DNA of 64,000 nt from Campylobacterales bacterium (lineage in GTDB: Bacteria > Campylobacterota > Campylobacteria > Campylobacterales > Sulfurimonadaceae). Below the pieces are notes generated by a model. It was not told where the DNA came from. It ran no database searches and saw nothing but the letters and a program-made list of their open reading frames with translations. The stretch lies in contig JAFGVE010000038.1 of assembly GCA_016938175.1 (NCBI GenBank), forward strand, positions 1-64,000. The letters run 5' to 3'. The number at the start of each line of letters is the position of its first letter. Position 1 is the first letter of the stretch. Below are positions 28,809 through 39,015 of this stretch, in pieces. Made by a program: the position numbers and the translations under genes.

Positions 28809-30119
28809 ATGAAGAAATGGTTACTAGCATTGCTATTTGCTTTACCGACTTTGGTGCTCGCGGAAGATGCACCAACACTTGACACTGGAGATACAGCGTG
28901 GATGATGATTTCAACTGCTCTTGTATTCTTAATGACACCGGCTGGTCTTGCACTGTTCTATGCAGGTATGACAAGAAGTAAAAATGTACTTAACACTTAT
29001 GCAATGGTTTTTGGTGCGTTTGTTGTTGGGTTTGTTGTTTGGATTATCGCAGGATACTCTATAGCGTTTGGAACAGCTGAGTCAGCTGCACTTCAAAATG
29101 TAATCGGTGGTTTTGGAAATGTTATGCTTAGCGGTATTAACTGGACAGACTTAAGCGGAACATACCCAACATACGTATTTGTTGTATTTCAAGGTACTTT
29201 TGCTGCAATTACTGTTGCAATCGCTTCTGGTTCTGTAATTGAGCGTATGAAGTTTTCAACTTGGATTATCTTTGTGGCTATTTGGGGAGTTGTAGTATAT
29301 GCTCCAATTACACACATGGTATGGGGTGGAGACGGTGCACTTCTGTTTGATGCTGGTGCTTTAGACTTCGCTGGTGGTACAGTTGTACACATGAATGGTG
29401 GTTTAGCTGGTCTTGTTCTAGCTATCTTAGTTGGTAAACGTGCTGGTTATCCTAAAGCTGCTATGAAGCCTGCTTCTGTAATGTTAACAGCTCTTGGTGC
29501 TGCAATCCTATGGTTTGGTTGGTATGGATTCAATGGTGGTTCTGCATTCGGTGCAAATGCTATCGCTGGTCTAGCTTTCTTAACTACAACGCTTGCTACT
29601 GCAATCGCTGCAATTACTTGGATGCTTGCTGAATGGGTTGTGTACAAAAAACCAACACTTTTAGGTCTTGCTTCTGGTGCTGTAGCTGGTCTAGTTGCAA
29701 TTACTCCAGCAGCAGGTTTTGTTGATGTAAGCGGTGCTTTAATCTTAGGTGTTGTTGGTGCTCTTTTCGCTTTCTGGGGTGTTACTGTACTTAAGAAAAA
29801 ACTTGGTTACGATGACTCTTTAGATGCATTTGGTATTCACTTCTTAGCAGGTCTTTACGGTGCTCTTGCTACTGCATTCTTAGCGGTAAACGATCAAGAT
29901 CTTCTTTGGGATGGTCCACTTAAAGCTGCGGGTGACAGAATGGGACAATTCATGGTTCAACTTGAATCAGTTGTAGTAGTCGGTCTGTTCACACTCATCG
30001 GTACGGTAATTGTTTACTACATCGCAACTGCGTTAACTGGCGGATCACGTGTAGATGAAGATCAAGAGTCAATGGGACTTGATGAATCAATTCATGGTGA
30101 GAAATACATCAACTCTTAA
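28809..30119 (+). CDS. amt: Ammonium transporter (Amt), with signal peptide
   Basis: 436 residues. A cleavable signal peptide (KKWLLALLFALPTLVLA) precedes about 11 membrane helices, as in E. coli AmtB. Family segments are LALFYAGMTRSKNVLN, GFVVWIIAGYSIAFG, VVHMNGGLAGLVLA (first pore His) and LDAFGIHFLAGLYGAL (second pore His). I chose the ATG at 28809 with AAAGGA upstream; a TTG at 28746 lies in the promoter. The gene pairs with the PII gene 45 bases downstream, whose product should block the channel when nitrogen is plentiful. Confidence 0.93.
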   Translation: MKKWLLALLFALPTLVLAEDAPTLDTGDTAWMMISTALVFLMTPAGLALFYAGMTRSKNVLNTYAMVFGAFVVGFVVWIIAGYSIAFGTAESAALQNVIGGFGNVMLSGINWTDLSGTYPTYVFVVFQGTFAAITVAIASGSVIERMKFSTWIIFVAIWGVVVYAPITHMVWGGDGALLFDAGALDFAGGTVVHMNGGLAGLVLAILVGKRAGYPKAAMKPASVMLTALGAAILWFGWYGFNGGSAFGANAIAGLAFLTTTLATAIAAITWMLAEWVVYKKPTLLGLASGAVAGLVAITPAAGFVDVSGALILGVVGALFAFWGVTVLKKKLGYDDSLDAFGIHFLAGLYGALATAFLAVNDQDLLWDGPLKAAGDRMGQFMVQLESVVVVGLFTLIGTVIVYYIATALTGGSRVDEDQESMGLDESIHGEKYINS

Positions 30120-30127
30120 GGAGTTGG

Positions 30128-30136
30128 TGCTATAAT
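30128..30136 (+). promoter_or_regulatory. Extended -10 promoter of the PII gene
   Basis: TGCTATAAT (TG-N-TATAAT) begins 8 bases after the amt stop and ends 28 bases before the PII ATG. It suggests that PII can be made separately from amt. Confidence 0.55.
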
Positions 30137-30146
30137 TAAAAAATAA

Positions 30147-30503
<357 letters not shown>

Positions 30504-30524
30504 GCTTTACACTCTCTCCTCTTT

Positions 30525-30546
30525 GCACACATATTTATGTGTGCAT
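30525..30546. terminator. 9-bp hairpin between PII gene and second amt
   Basis: TGCACACAT (30525-30533) and ATGTGTGCA (30538-30546) form a perfect stem with a 4-base loop, 22 bases after the PII stop. No long T-run follows, so it could be a weak terminator, a processing site or a protein-binding palindrome. Confidence 0.5.
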
Positions 30547-30630
30547 AAACAATCAATTCTCTTAATTTAATATCTTCTATATATAGAATTCGTTAAAATT
30601 CTCTAATTTTTTAAAAAGGGAATTCTCATA

Positions 30631-31803
30631 ATGGAAGCTAACTTTTCTTATGTTATAGACACACTTTTCGCACTTTTTGCAATGGTTCTTATAATTTTCA
30701 TGGTTCCTGGGTTTGCAATGCTTGAAGCAGGCTTGGTACGTACAAAAAACGTTTCAGCTGTACTTACAACAAATATAATGATTTATGCAGTTGCTTCTTT
30801 GGCATTTTTACTCATTGGTTACACTATTGCATTTGGTTCTTGGGAAAATACTGCAATGAGTGTATATGCTGCATTTTTGTTTCAAATGGCATTTGTCGGT
30901 AAAACAGTAAATATTATGAGTGGTGGTGTGAGTGAACGTGTAAGGATTATTCCTTTAACCATTTTTGCACTTATAATGAGTAGTGTTATCTACCCAACAG
31001 TTGTAAACGTTAGTTGGGGTGCCGATTTTTTAGAAGGTACATTACTAAATATTGAGCTATACGATTTAGCAGGCTCAACAGTTATTCACTCAACTGGAGG
31101 TTGGGCACTTCTTGCAGCTATACTTATTATGGGACCACGTAAAGGACGTTATAAAGATGGACAGATTCGTGTAATTCCCGCTTCAAATATTCCACTAGTT
31201 GTTCTTGGAGCTTTACTGTTATGGATAGGTTGGTTTGGTTTTAATGGAGGAAGTGTAGGTTCAATAGCAACTCCAGAAGCTGCTGATACTGTTGCAAAGA
31301 CTATAATGAATACAAATACAGGTGGTCTTGCCGGTGCGATTATAGCGGGTGTTATCATGTATATTCGTTATAAACTTTTTGATATTACTATGATATTAAA
31401 TGGGGCACTTGGAGGACTTGTCGCAGTTACTGCAGGTCCGGACCTTTATAGCATGTATGTTCCAATCTTGGTTGGTGGTATTGGCGGTGCACTTGTAGTG
31501 TTTGCTGTTCCACTCTTTGATAAATTAGAGCTTGATGATCCTGTTGGTGCACTTTCTGTTCACCTTGTGAATGGAATTTGGGGTACATTGGCTGTTGCAC
31601 TTTTTAGTTCTGAAGTCTCTTTTCTCGCACAACTAAAAGGTATAGTGCTAATTGGTCTGTTTGTGTTTGTGAGTTCGTACCTTGTTTTAAGTGTTATTAA
31701 TAAGTTTATTCCCTTTAGAGCAAATGATGATATGCAGATTGAAGGTCTTGATGTCAATGAAATTGGTGTAGAAGCATATCCTGAGTTTAAGCGAGCCATA
31801 TAG
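30631..31803 (+). CDS. Ammonium transporter, second copy, without signal peptide
   Basis: 390 residues and about 11 membrane helices. FAMLEAGLVRTKNVSAVL and the pore histidines in STVIHSTGGWALLAA and LSVHLVNGIWGTLA identify an Amt/Rh channel. It differs clearly from the first copy: it is shorter and lacks a signal peptide. It probably belongs to a separate Amt subgroup and not to a recent duplication. The short cytoplasmic tail reads RANDDMQIEGLDVNEIG. It could have a different affinity or act as a sensor. Confidence 0.9.
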   Translation: MEANFSYVIDTLFALFAMVLIIFMVPGFAMLEAGLVRTKNVSAVLTTNIMIYAVASLAFLLIGYTIAFGSWENTAMSVYAAFLFQMAFVGKTVNIMSGGVSERVRIIPLTIFALIMSSVIYPTVVNVSWGADFLEGTLLNIELYDLAGSTVIHSTGGWALLAAILIMGPRKGRYKDGQIRVIPASNIPLVVLGALLLWIGWFGFNGGSVGSIATPEAADTVAKTIMNTNTGGLAGAIIAGVIMYIRYKLFDITMILNGALGGLVAVTAGPDLYSMYVPILVGGIGGALVVFAVPLFDKLELDDPVGALSVHLVNGIWGTLAVALFSSEVSFLAQLKGIVLIGLFVFVSSYLVLSVINKFIPFRANDDMQIEGLDVNEIGVEAYPEFKRAI

Positions 31804-31809
31804 AGTACC

Positions 31810-32556
31810 GTGAGACACTCCCGCTCCTTTTTACTCTCCTTAATAGTCCACTTTATACTGCTTGGACTGCTTTTTATTAGTTATAAAAAGTTTATTAGTA
31901 CACAAGAGAGTATACAAGAGAGTCGGATATTAGTCCCTCTTTGTTGCTTATCAACTCCCAAAGAGTCTCAAGTTGTAGAAAAAGTAGTGGCAAAAAAACA
32001 AGAACAGACAAAGTCTGTAGAGAAAAAAATTGTTTCAAAATCCCCTCTAAAGTTGAAAGAACCTCCTGTCAAAGAAATATTCAATCAGCAAAAACAAGAG
32101 CTTACAAAGAGTCTGGATAAGCCTGTAGAAGAAGAAATTTTAGAAAGAAGTGACCAAGATACAGTTATAGAGGATATTGAAAAGATTGCCGACGAAGAGC
32201 CAGAAACTCTACCAGTATCTAAAGCTTCACCAATTGAAGAAAAAAAACTGACTCAACCTCGAAAAACAGCGCAAGAGCTCTATATTGATGAGAATTTGGC
32301 AGAAATTACAAAGCTCTTACAAGAACATCTTTACTATCCTAGAAGTGCACGTAAACGTGGCATAGAAGGGGAGGTGTTAGTGAAATTTTTCTTGTCCAAG
32401 AGTGCAGAAGTGAAGGGTATCGAAGTTCTCTCATCTCAACATAGTATTCTCTCAAAAGGTGCAATTGAAACTATAGAATCACTCTCTGGAGTTTTTCCTA
32501 TGCCTAAAGAAGCACTAGAATTGACGATACCTATTAATTATTCGTTAAAAAGATAG
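31810..32556 (+). CDS. TonB-like energy transducer
   Basis: 248 residues from a GTG start 6 bases after the second amt. One N-terminal membrane helix (about 8-26), a long Lys/Glu/Pro-rich periplasmic linker (about 45-155), then a TonB C-terminal fold (YYPRSARKRGIEGEVLVKFF and FPMPKEALELTIPINYSL). It would transmit proton-motive force to an outer-membrane receptor. No exbB/exbD or receptor gene is adjacent. It converges on dnaX with a one-base gap. Confidence 0.75.
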   Translation: MRHSRSFLLSLIVHFILLGLLFISYKKFISTQESIQESRILVPLCCLSTPKESQVVEKVVAKKQEQTKSVEKKIVSKSPLKLKEPPVKEIFNQQKQELTKSLDKPVEEEILERSDQDTVIEDIEKIADEEPETLPVSKASPIEEKKLTQPRKTAQELYIDENLAEITKLLQEHLYYPRSARKRGIEGEVLVKFFLSKSAEVKGIEVLSSQHSILSKGAIETIESLSGVFPMPKEALELTIPINYSLKR

Positions 32557-32557
32557 T

Positions 32558-34324
32558 TTAGATTTTTGACTGTACAGTAATCTTTTTTGCTTCAAACATC
32601 TCTATAGCTTTTTGTACCATTGGCTCTTGTGTAATGTCTGTACCATTTTGTTTTTCTATTGGTGTCTGTTCTGCACAGTTTGTTACACAACTACCAATTC
32701 CAGTCTCAGCTTCTTCTATCATAGTAGTAGCTTGTGGTTGTAGTTCTGTTTGCGTCTGCACAGGTGTCTCTGCTATAGTCGTTGGCGATTCTTGTTCGGA
32801 TATTTGTAATTCCTCTGGTTCATCATTAGAGTCTGTTTTTGAGCAGACCACACCTTTTATTTTTGTTTCAAAACTAAAAATTTCACGTACAAGTTGTTTA
32901 ATGACTCCATAGCCGTGTTTTAAGGCTTTTTTGCACTCTTCATCGGCACAGCTTTCCCAAGTGAGTGTTTCATTTTCATAAGATACATATGAGATATTGT
33001 TTGCAAAACACTCTCCAAGTTGAGCATTTCTGTCACCTATTTTTGCGACTAGGTGCTCAAATTTTTTTAAATAAGGATCAATAGGCTTGATAGGAGTTAG
33101 TTCTTCTTCTACTGGAGTATGAGAAGGAGTCTCTTTTGGTGCCATCTCAGGAGTTGTAGAGTGTATTTTTACTTTTGGAGGAGTTATTTTATTCTCCTGC
33201 GGACTCTCTTGAATGAGAGGTTTTGAGCTCTGTAGTGTCTGTATATCAGTATGTTCTACCTCTTTTTGTAAAGACTCTATCATCTGGTCTATTTCACGAA
33301 CTTTTAGAGCTTCGACCATTTTAAAAAATATAAGAGAGAGGACAAAAGAGCCATCTGCATTTACACTAAAAAGATATTTTGCATCACTTAAAATTCTAAA
33401 GAAACGTTCAAGTACCAGTGTCGAGAAGAGAGCATCTTGGTTATACATACGCTCTTTAAGATAGGCGATAAGCTCATCAACAACCATTTCACTTTCATAA
33501 TCTTCAAGCTCTTTTGTATATGCGACAATTTGCGCATAATCTTTTGCAAAAACTGCATTAAAGATATTTGCTAAAAATTGTGGGTCAACGAGTCCAAGCA
33601 TATCAGTAACAGTACGGACATCTACATGATTTTTAGAGTATATAATGGCTTGGTCAAGTAGAGTAAGTGTATCACGAAGACTTCCACTCCCGCTACGTGC
33701 AAGTATTTCAAGTGCTTCATGCTCGTACTCAATTCCTTCTAAATGTAAAATGTGCATAAGGTGTTCAACGATTTTGTTTGGCGCAATACTCTTAAAACGA
33801 AAGTGCTGTGTACGACTCAGTATTGTTGCTGGAAGTTTTAGGGGATCTGTGGTTGCTAAAATAAATTTAACATATTCAGGTGGCTCTTCAAGAGTTTTAA
33901 GCAGCGCATTAAATGCTTCTTTCGTAAGCATGTGCACTTCATCAATAATGAAGATTTTATAGCGTGCAACTGCAGGCTTGTATTTTGTCTGCTCTACTAA
34001 GTCTCTAATGTCATCAATCTTACGGCTACTTGCACCATCCATCTCAATAATGTCCATATGACGACCTTCAATCGCCATAGTACAGTTAGAGCAGACTCCA
34101 CAAGGTTGGTGACTCATTCCCTCTTCACAGATAAGTGCTTTTGCAAAAATACGTGCAGTTGAAGTTTTACCACTTCCACGAAGACCAGAAAAAAGGTAAG
34201 CGTGAGAGAGTCTGTTTGCATCTAAAGCAAGAGAGAGAGTCTGGGCAATAGTCTCTTGACCTATAAGCTCATCAAAATTTTTAGGACGGTATTTTCTTGC
34301 CAGTACTTCTGATGATGCTTTCAA
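32558..34324 (-). CDS. dnaX: DNA polymerase III subunits gamma/tau
   Basis: 588 residues from the TTG at 34324, preferred because GGGAG lies 6 bases upstream and the family core (EVLARKYRPKNFDELIGQE) starts at once. An ATG at 34360 would add 12 residues but has no ribosome-binding site. The clamp-loader ATPase has Walker A GLRGSGKTSTARI, a zinc module with Cys in CEEGMSHQPCGVCSNC, and the Walker B segment IFIIDEVHML. The C-terminal third is Glu/Thr/Pro-rich. No obvious frameshift signal for a separate gamma form was identified. Confidence 0.93.
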   Translation of the reverse strand: MKASSEVLARKYRPKNFDELIGQETIAQTLSLALDANRLSHAYLFSGLRGSGKTSTARIFAKALICEEGMSHQPCGVCSNCTMAIEGRHMDIIEMDGASSRKIDDIRDLVEQTKYKPAVARYKIFIIDEVHMLTKEAFNALLKTLEEPPEYVKFILATTDPLKLPATILSRTQHFRFKSIAPNKIVEHLMHILHLEGIEYEHEALEILARSGSGSLRDTLTLLDQAIIYSKNHVDVRTVTDMLGLVDPQFLANIFNAVFAKDYAQIVAYTKELEDYESEMVVDELIAYLKERMYNQDALFSTLVLERFFRILSDAKYLFSVNADGSFVLSLIFFKMVEALKVREIDQMIESLQKEVEHTDIQTLQSSKPLIQESPQENKITPPKVKIHSTTPEMAPKETPSHTPVEEELTPIKPIDPYLKKFEHLVAKIGDRNAQLGECFANNISYVSYENETLTWESCADEECKKALKHGYGVIKQLVREIFSFETKIKGVVCSKTDSNDEPEELQISEQESPTTIAETPVQTQTELQPQATTMIEEAETGIGSCVTNCAEQTPIEKQNGTDITQEPMVQKAIEMFEAKKITVQSKI

Positions 34325-34379
34325 AATTGACTCCCACGTGAATTGGAGCCATTGTAGCATTTAAAGCGTTAAAAGATTA

Positions 34380-35585
34380 TTAGAGTTTTTGAATAGCTTC
34401 TTTGAAAATATTGCCTCTTTGGGCATAAGAGCTGAACTCATCAAGGGAAGCGGCTGCAGGTGAAAGTAGCGCAACTTCATCATCTTTTAAATTAATACTT
34501 ATACGCTTTACGGCATCTTCTAAATTTAGACACTTAATGAACTCAATATTATATTGCCCTGCGAGTGAAACAAGTTTCTCTTTATTTGAGCCAATAGTGT
34601 AGAGAGTGAGTTTACATGATTGGAGATACTCAAAGAGTTCACTGAGATCTACCCCTTTATCATCTCCGCCTAAAATAAGGTGAATATATGATTCTTTATA
34701 GCGTTTTAGAGCAGCTATTGTTGCATCAAGATTTGTTGCTTTTGTGTCATTTACCCAGAGTCTATTTTTTGTATCTCTAAGTTCTTCTTGACGGTGTGGA
34801 TCAAGTTCAAAGGAGTTTATTTGCTCATAAGAGACTCTATCAAAGAGGAGTTTGTCAACAGCCATTGCTAAGAGAGCATCAAGTAAAAAAGCTCCTTTAA
34901 ATTTCACCTGTTCTATCTCTATACCAAAGAGTTTCGCAAGGTCTTGCTCATCTTTGTATGTTATGAGTTTTGCTTCTGTTGGAGTCTCTTTGTAGGCATC
35001 TGGAATAATAGCAGTGTCAGAACTTTTCATAAATTTTAGAGGTTTTAGTTTGTCAGCGATGTAGGCTTGCATATCTCCATGCCAGCTTAAGTGGTCAGGA
35101 CTCAAAGGTAGTAAAGCATATATATTGGGTTTGGCAATATTAGTATAGTGCATAGTAAAAGAGCTGGTTTCTAAAATCCAGATAGGTGCACTTTGGTCTA
35201 AATCTGCAAGAGGAGTACCGATATTTCCACCTGCTATGCTTCCTTTGTCTTGTAAAAGGTGTTGCATCATCTGTGTAGTTGTTGTTTTACCATTTGTACC
35301 GCTAATCCAAATCTTTAGATTCATCACGTTTGCAAAAAAATCATATTCACTTATGAGATTTTTTGCTTTTTGAATGAGTGGATTTGATGGTGGAATACCA
35401 GGAGAAGTTATCTCTAAGTCTGAGTGCTGAGCTTGAAACTCATGGGATGGTCTTACAAAAGAGCCATTTTCACCACCATAAGGCTCAGTACACTTATCAT
35501 CGTAAAAGACTGCATTTTCAATGTGTTTACTTAATGGTTTTGTTGTTGTCCCATAACCAAAAATAGATATACGTTTATTTTTCAT
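34380..35585 (-). CDS. murD: UDP-N-acetylmuramoylalanine--D-glutamate ligase
   Basis: About 401 residues. It adds D-glutamate to the peptidoglycan precursor. The ATP site is IWISGTNGKTTTTQMM, followed by a Mur ligase central domain (LLPLSPDHLSWHG) and a C-terminal domain (DPHRQEELRD, NDTKATNLDATIAAL). The ATG at 35585 is used; an ATG at 35597 would add four residues, and neither has a clear ribosome-binding site. It overlaps the end of murI, whose product supplies its D-glutamate. Confidence 0.93.
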   Translation of the reverse strand: MKNKRISIFGYGTTTKPLSKHIENAVFYDDKCTEPYGGENGSFVRPSHEFQAQHSDLEITSPGIPPSNPLIQKAKNLISEYDFFANVMNLKIWISGTNGKTTTTQMMQHLLQDKGSIAGGNIGTPLADLDQSAPIWILETSSFTMHYTNIAKPNIYALLPLSPDHLSWHGDMQAYIADKLKPLKFMKSSDTAIIPDAYKETPTEAKLITYKDEQDLAKLFGIEIEQVKFKGAFLLDALLAMAVDKLLFDRVSYEQINSFELDPHRQEELRDTKNRLWVNDTKATNLDATIAALKRYKESYIHLILGGDDKGVDLSELFEYLQSCKLTLYTIGSNKEKLVSLAGQYNIEFIKCLNLEDAVKRISINLKDDEVALLSPAAASLDEFSSYAQRGNIFKEAIQKL

Positions 35586-36321
35586 AGAGCCACTCATTTG
35601 CTATTTTACGAAGTGCATCAGGATTCTCGGAGGCAAAAAACTTGAGTATAGGTTCTTTGAATTTTTCTGCGAAACTAAACTCACGCTCCAGGTGTTCAAC
35701 TATAGCATCGCCTGAGTGAATTAAGAGTGTTTCTTCTCCGAAGTAGTTACGTAAGGCGTCACTTAAAAGTGGAAAATGAGTACAGCCTAAAATCACAGCT
35801 TCCGGATGTGCTAGGCCTTCAAAATAGTATTCAAACGTAGCCTCTAAAATTTTGCCTTTATAGATTTCCTCTTCAACGAGTTGTACAAAAAGAGGAGTGG
35901 CTTTGGCATTTAGGTTTGTAAAGCTCAATTTTTTAAGAGAGTTTTCATAAGCCTTGGAATTAACAGTTGCTTTTGTTCCGATAATAAGTACATTTGCCTC
36001 TTTGTTTGATAATGCATTTGCAGTAGCCAGCACTCCTGCTTCAACAACACCAATAACTGGTACACTTGCACTTTCACGCATCTCTTCAAGAGCGTAAGCA
36101 CTTACCGTGTTACAGGCAACAATAATCATATCGAGTTCAAAGTTTTTAAAAAATTCGACAGCTTCTATGGCATAGCGGATTATTGTATTTTTATCCTTAC
36201 TTCCGTAAGGGACACGTGCTGTATCACCGAAGTAGATGATTTCAGAGAAGAGTTGATGTTCAAGCAGAGATTTAACAACCGTTAAACCTCCAATTCCTGA
36301 GTCAAAGACTCCTACTTTCAT
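35575..36321 (-). CDS. murI: Glutamate racemase
   Basis: 248 residues. It makes D-glutamate for cell wall synthesis. Both catalytic Cys are present, in VACNTVSAYAL and LGCTHFPLLSD. The N-terminal GVFDSGIGGLTVV and FGDTARVPYGSK are diagnostic. It overlaps murD and lies 4 bases after rho, so rho-murI-murD look co-transcribed. Confidence 0.96.
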   Translation of the reverse strand: MKVGVFDSGIGGLTVVKSLLEHQLFSEIIYFGDTARVPYGSKDKNTIIRYAIEAVEFFKNFELDMIIVACNTVSAYALEEMRESASVPVIGVVEAGVLATANALSNKEANVLIIGTKATVNSKAYENSLKKLSFTNLNAKATPLFVQLVEEEIYKGKILEATFEYYFEGLAHPEAVILGCTHFPLLSDALRNYFGEETLLIHSGDAIVEHLEREFSFAEKFKEPILKFFASENPDALRKIANEWLYEK

Positions 36322-36325
36322 AGTT

Positions 36326-37666
36326 TTATTTATCCGTATTCATGCTATCAAGGAACTCTTGATTGGTTGCTTTTTTACCCATAGTTGTATAGACAAACTT
36401 GAGTGCTTCTATTTCGTTGTCTTGTTTGTGAATCATTTGGCGAAGAATAAATACTTTTTGTAAATCCTCTTTATTAATAAGAAGGTCATCTTTACGAGTT
36501 CCAGATTTAAGAATGTCAATTGCAGGGAAGATTCTTCTATCTGCGATTTTTCTATCGAGTACAACTTCCATATTACCAGTACCTTTGAACTCTTCAAAGA
36601 TAACTTCATCCATTCTACTTCCAGTATCAATAAGTGCTGTTGCAATAATTGTTAAGCTTCCACCTTTTTCAATGTTACGTGCAGCTCCAAAGAAGCGTTT
36701 AGGTTTGTGCAGAGCATTTGCATCCACACCACCTGAAAGTACTTTACCACTCGATGGAGTTACAGTATTGTACGCACGTGCAAGACGAGTAATAGAGTCA
36801 AGGAGAATGACAACATCACGTCCCATCTCAACACGACGTTTAGCTTTTTCTATAACCATCTCAGCAACTTTCACATGGTTTTTTGCAGGCATGTCAAAAG
36901 TTGAACTGTATACTTCACCTTTAACACTTCTCTCCATATCTGTAACCTCTTCAGGTCTCTCATCTACGAGTAATACCATAAGGTCTACCTCTGCATGATT
37001 TGCTGAAATACCGTGTGCTATCTCTTTTAAAAGTTCTGTTTTACCTGAACGTGGTGGTGCAACAATAAGACCACGTTGTCCTTTTCCAATAGGTGAAAAA
37101 AGGTCAAGCATACGTCCAGTTAAGCCTTTTTCAATGTATTCAAGTTTAATTTGTTCTTGTGGATAAAGTGGAGTAAGATTTTCAAAAAGAGGGCGCTTTT
37201 TACTTGCTTCTGGCGGGAGACCGTTTACGGCTTCAATTTTAATAAGAGCGTAATAACGTTCTTGGTCTTTTGGAGGACGAACTTGACCAGTTACAACATC
37301 TCCATTTCTAAGTGCAAAGCGTTTAATCTGGGTATTAGATACATAAGCATCATTAATTGATTCATTAAAACTTTTGTCAATTGAACGTATAAAGCCGTAT
37401 CCATCTTGCATTATCTCAAGTATTCCACTAAAGAGAATGAACCCACCCTGTTCAGTCTGTGCTTTTAAAATTTCAAAGATGACATCTTGACGCTTGAGCT
37501 CTTGTGGATGTTCAACATTGAGTTCTTCTGCTATAGCAATTAACTCTTCAATAGTTTTTGTACGAAGGTCATCAATACTAGAACCTTTAACTGGAGTATG
37601 TGTACGGGACTTTGAATTGGGTTTTTTAGAAGTGTTGCGAGGTTGTTGAGAACTGTTTTCGCTCAT
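36326..37666 (-). CDS. rho: Transcription termination factor Rho
   Basis: 446 residues. An Asn/Ser/Lys-rich start (1-25) precedes the N-terminal helix bundle ([17 protein letters not shown]), the RNA-binding cold-shock-like domain ([20 protein letters not shown]) and the helicase core with Walker [29 protein letters not shown] and [10 protein letters not shown]. It ends transcription by unwinding RNA-DNA hybrids. Confidence 0.97.
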   Translation of the reverse strand: MSENSSQQPRNTSKKPNSKSRTHTPVKGSSIDDLRTKTIEELIAIAEELNVEHPQELKRQDVIFEILKAQTEQGGFILFSGILEIMQDGYGFIRSIDKSFNESINDAYVSNTQIKRFALRNGDVVTGQVRPPKDQERYYALIKIEAVNGLPPEASKKRPLFENLTPLYPQEQIKLEYIEKGLTGRMLDLFSPIGKGQRGLIVAPPRSGKTELLKEIAHGISANHAEVDLMVLLVDERPEEVTDMERSVKGEVYSSTFDMPAKNHVKVAEMVIEKAKRRVEMGRDVVILLDSITRLARAYNTVTPSSGKVLSGGVDANALHKPKRFFGAARNIEKGGSLTIIATALIDTGSRMDEVIFEEFKGTGNMEVVLDRKIADRRIFPAIDILKSGTRKDDLLINKEDLQKVFILRQMIHKQDNEIEALKFVYTTMGKKATNQEFLDSMNTDK

Positions 37667-37747
37667 AGAATGACTACCTTAGTTTTTTGTGATTTGTTTT
37701 TGTAGGAGAGATTTAAAATACTTTGCATATTTTTTTTTGTTACCCGA

Positions 37748-37777
37748 ATTTTACACTATATGCAAAGAGATTGTCAA
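37748..37777 (-). promoter_or_regulatory. Candidate promoter for rho-murI-murD
   Basis: On the minus strand TTGACA (37772-37777) and TAAAAT (37748-37753) are 18 bases apart. The -10 lies about 80 bases upstream of the rho ATG. The -35 begins only a few bases after the stop of the chemoreceptor-like gene, so rho would be transcribed independently of it. Confidence 0.5.
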
Positions 37778-37779
37778 GT

Positions 37780-38907
37780 TTACTCCGTTTTAAGGGATGC
37801 AATAGCATCTACTATGGCGGAGATTTCGAGTTTAGCATCTCCTAAACTTTTCTGAGTTCTTTCTGCGAGTTTTCTCACTTCATCTGCAACAACAGCAAAA
37901 CCACGTCCATGCTCTCCTGCACGAGCAGCTTCAATCGCAGCATTAAGTGCAAGTAGGTTTGTTTGGTCTGCAATGTCTGAAATAGTTTCTAAAACTGTAT
38001 ACATCTCTTTCGTTTGTATTGCAACACTCTCAAAATGTTCATCAAAGTGTTGATTTTTTTGCTCAGATGTTTCACAGCAGATTCGAATTCTTATTAACTC
38101 CTCTTCGAGTGATTGCAGTTCTGTTTTCATGCGTTTGATTTCAATTTCAGCTTTTTCTTGTGTTGTTTGAAGTAATTCTTTTTGATGCTCAAGACTCTCT
38201 TGAAACTCACGCTCTTGAGTCTCTTGCTGTGTACTCTGTTTTGCAATACTGCTTTTTAGGGTATCACACTCATCTTCTCTCCCTTTAAGTTCATTTTTGA
38301 GTCTATCAAGCTCTTGTACTATTTGTTCTTTTTCTTCTAAGACTTCTTTGTGTATAGAGAGTTCCACACTTTGTGGTGTTTTACCCTTACGTAAGAGCAG
38401 AAAAACTATTATACAGCCAGCTCCAAACCCAAGAATAAAGGCGAAAATGCTAAAAGTAAGGTTGCTTTTTTCTTTTTGTACAATTCTGTCTTTATAGACA
38501 ATTTTTTCTTTATAAATTATTTGAGGCTCTTGAAGTTTTGGTGAAGTGTTTTGTTTCTTTTCTTCTATCATTTCATAAAAAGTGTTTAACATATTTGTAT
38601 AGGCATTGTTAAGGCTTGTGAGTTCATCTTCTTTAAGTTGTGGATTCTTTTCGCGTAGTAGAGAAAGGGTTTGAATAGTTTTTTGGCGAATGGACTCTAG
38701 CTCCACTTGTGAATCTACATCAAATGCTAATGAGAGGAGTAATTGCTCATGTGTAGACATAGTAAGGTAACAGAGTGCCACACGTTCTTCAGGAAGCATC
38801 TTTCCTGAAAGTAAAGCTATGGTATCGTTTAGTTTTTTATATTTCTTTTCAAGTGCATTTGCAAAAAGAGATAGGCTAAGTATGAGTATAATAAAAAGGT
38901 ATTTCAT
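37780..38907 (-). CDS. Chemoreceptor-like protein with very short signalling hairpin
   Basis: 375 residues. Signal peptide (about 1-18), periplasmic domain to about 148, one membrane helix (about 151-172), a charged coiled coil (about 180-285), then the conserved chemoreceptor tip ([19 protein letters not shown], then [13 protein letters not shown]). Only about 43 residues follow the tip, so the hairpin arms are short and the usual methylation helices are missing. It may join or modulate receptor arrays, or signal on its own to CheA/CheW encoded elsewhere in this window. Confidence 0.8.
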   Translation of the reverse strand: MKYLFIILILSLSLFANALEKKYKKLNDTIALLSGKMLPEERVALCYLTMSTHEQLLLSLAFDVDSQVELESIRQKTIQTLSLLREKNPQLKEDELTSLNNAYTNMLNTFYEMIEEKKQNTSPKLQEPQIIYKEKIVYKDRIVQKEKSNLTFSIFAFILGFGAGCIIVFLLLRKGKTPQSVELSIHKEVLEEKEQIVQELDRLKNELKGREDECDTLKSSIAKQSTQQETQEREFQESLEHQKELLQTTQEKAEIEIKRMKTELQSLEEELIRIRICCETSEQKNQHFDEHFESVAIQTKEMYTVLETISDIADQTNLLALNAAIEAARAGEHGRGFAVVADEVRKLAERTQKSLGDAKLEISAIVDAIASLKTE

Positions 38908-39015
38908 AATTAATTTAAAGCATTTTTTATACCATGATAGTATTTTTACATTTCTTTAAGTATAGTGGAATATTTAATGTGATAATCTATTTATAATTGA
39001 TTTTAAGGTATTAAA

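Noticed and set aside
32558-34324. Programmed frameshift in dnaX
   Set aside because: No obvious slippery A-run followed by a stem-loop was identified at the gamma/tau boundary.
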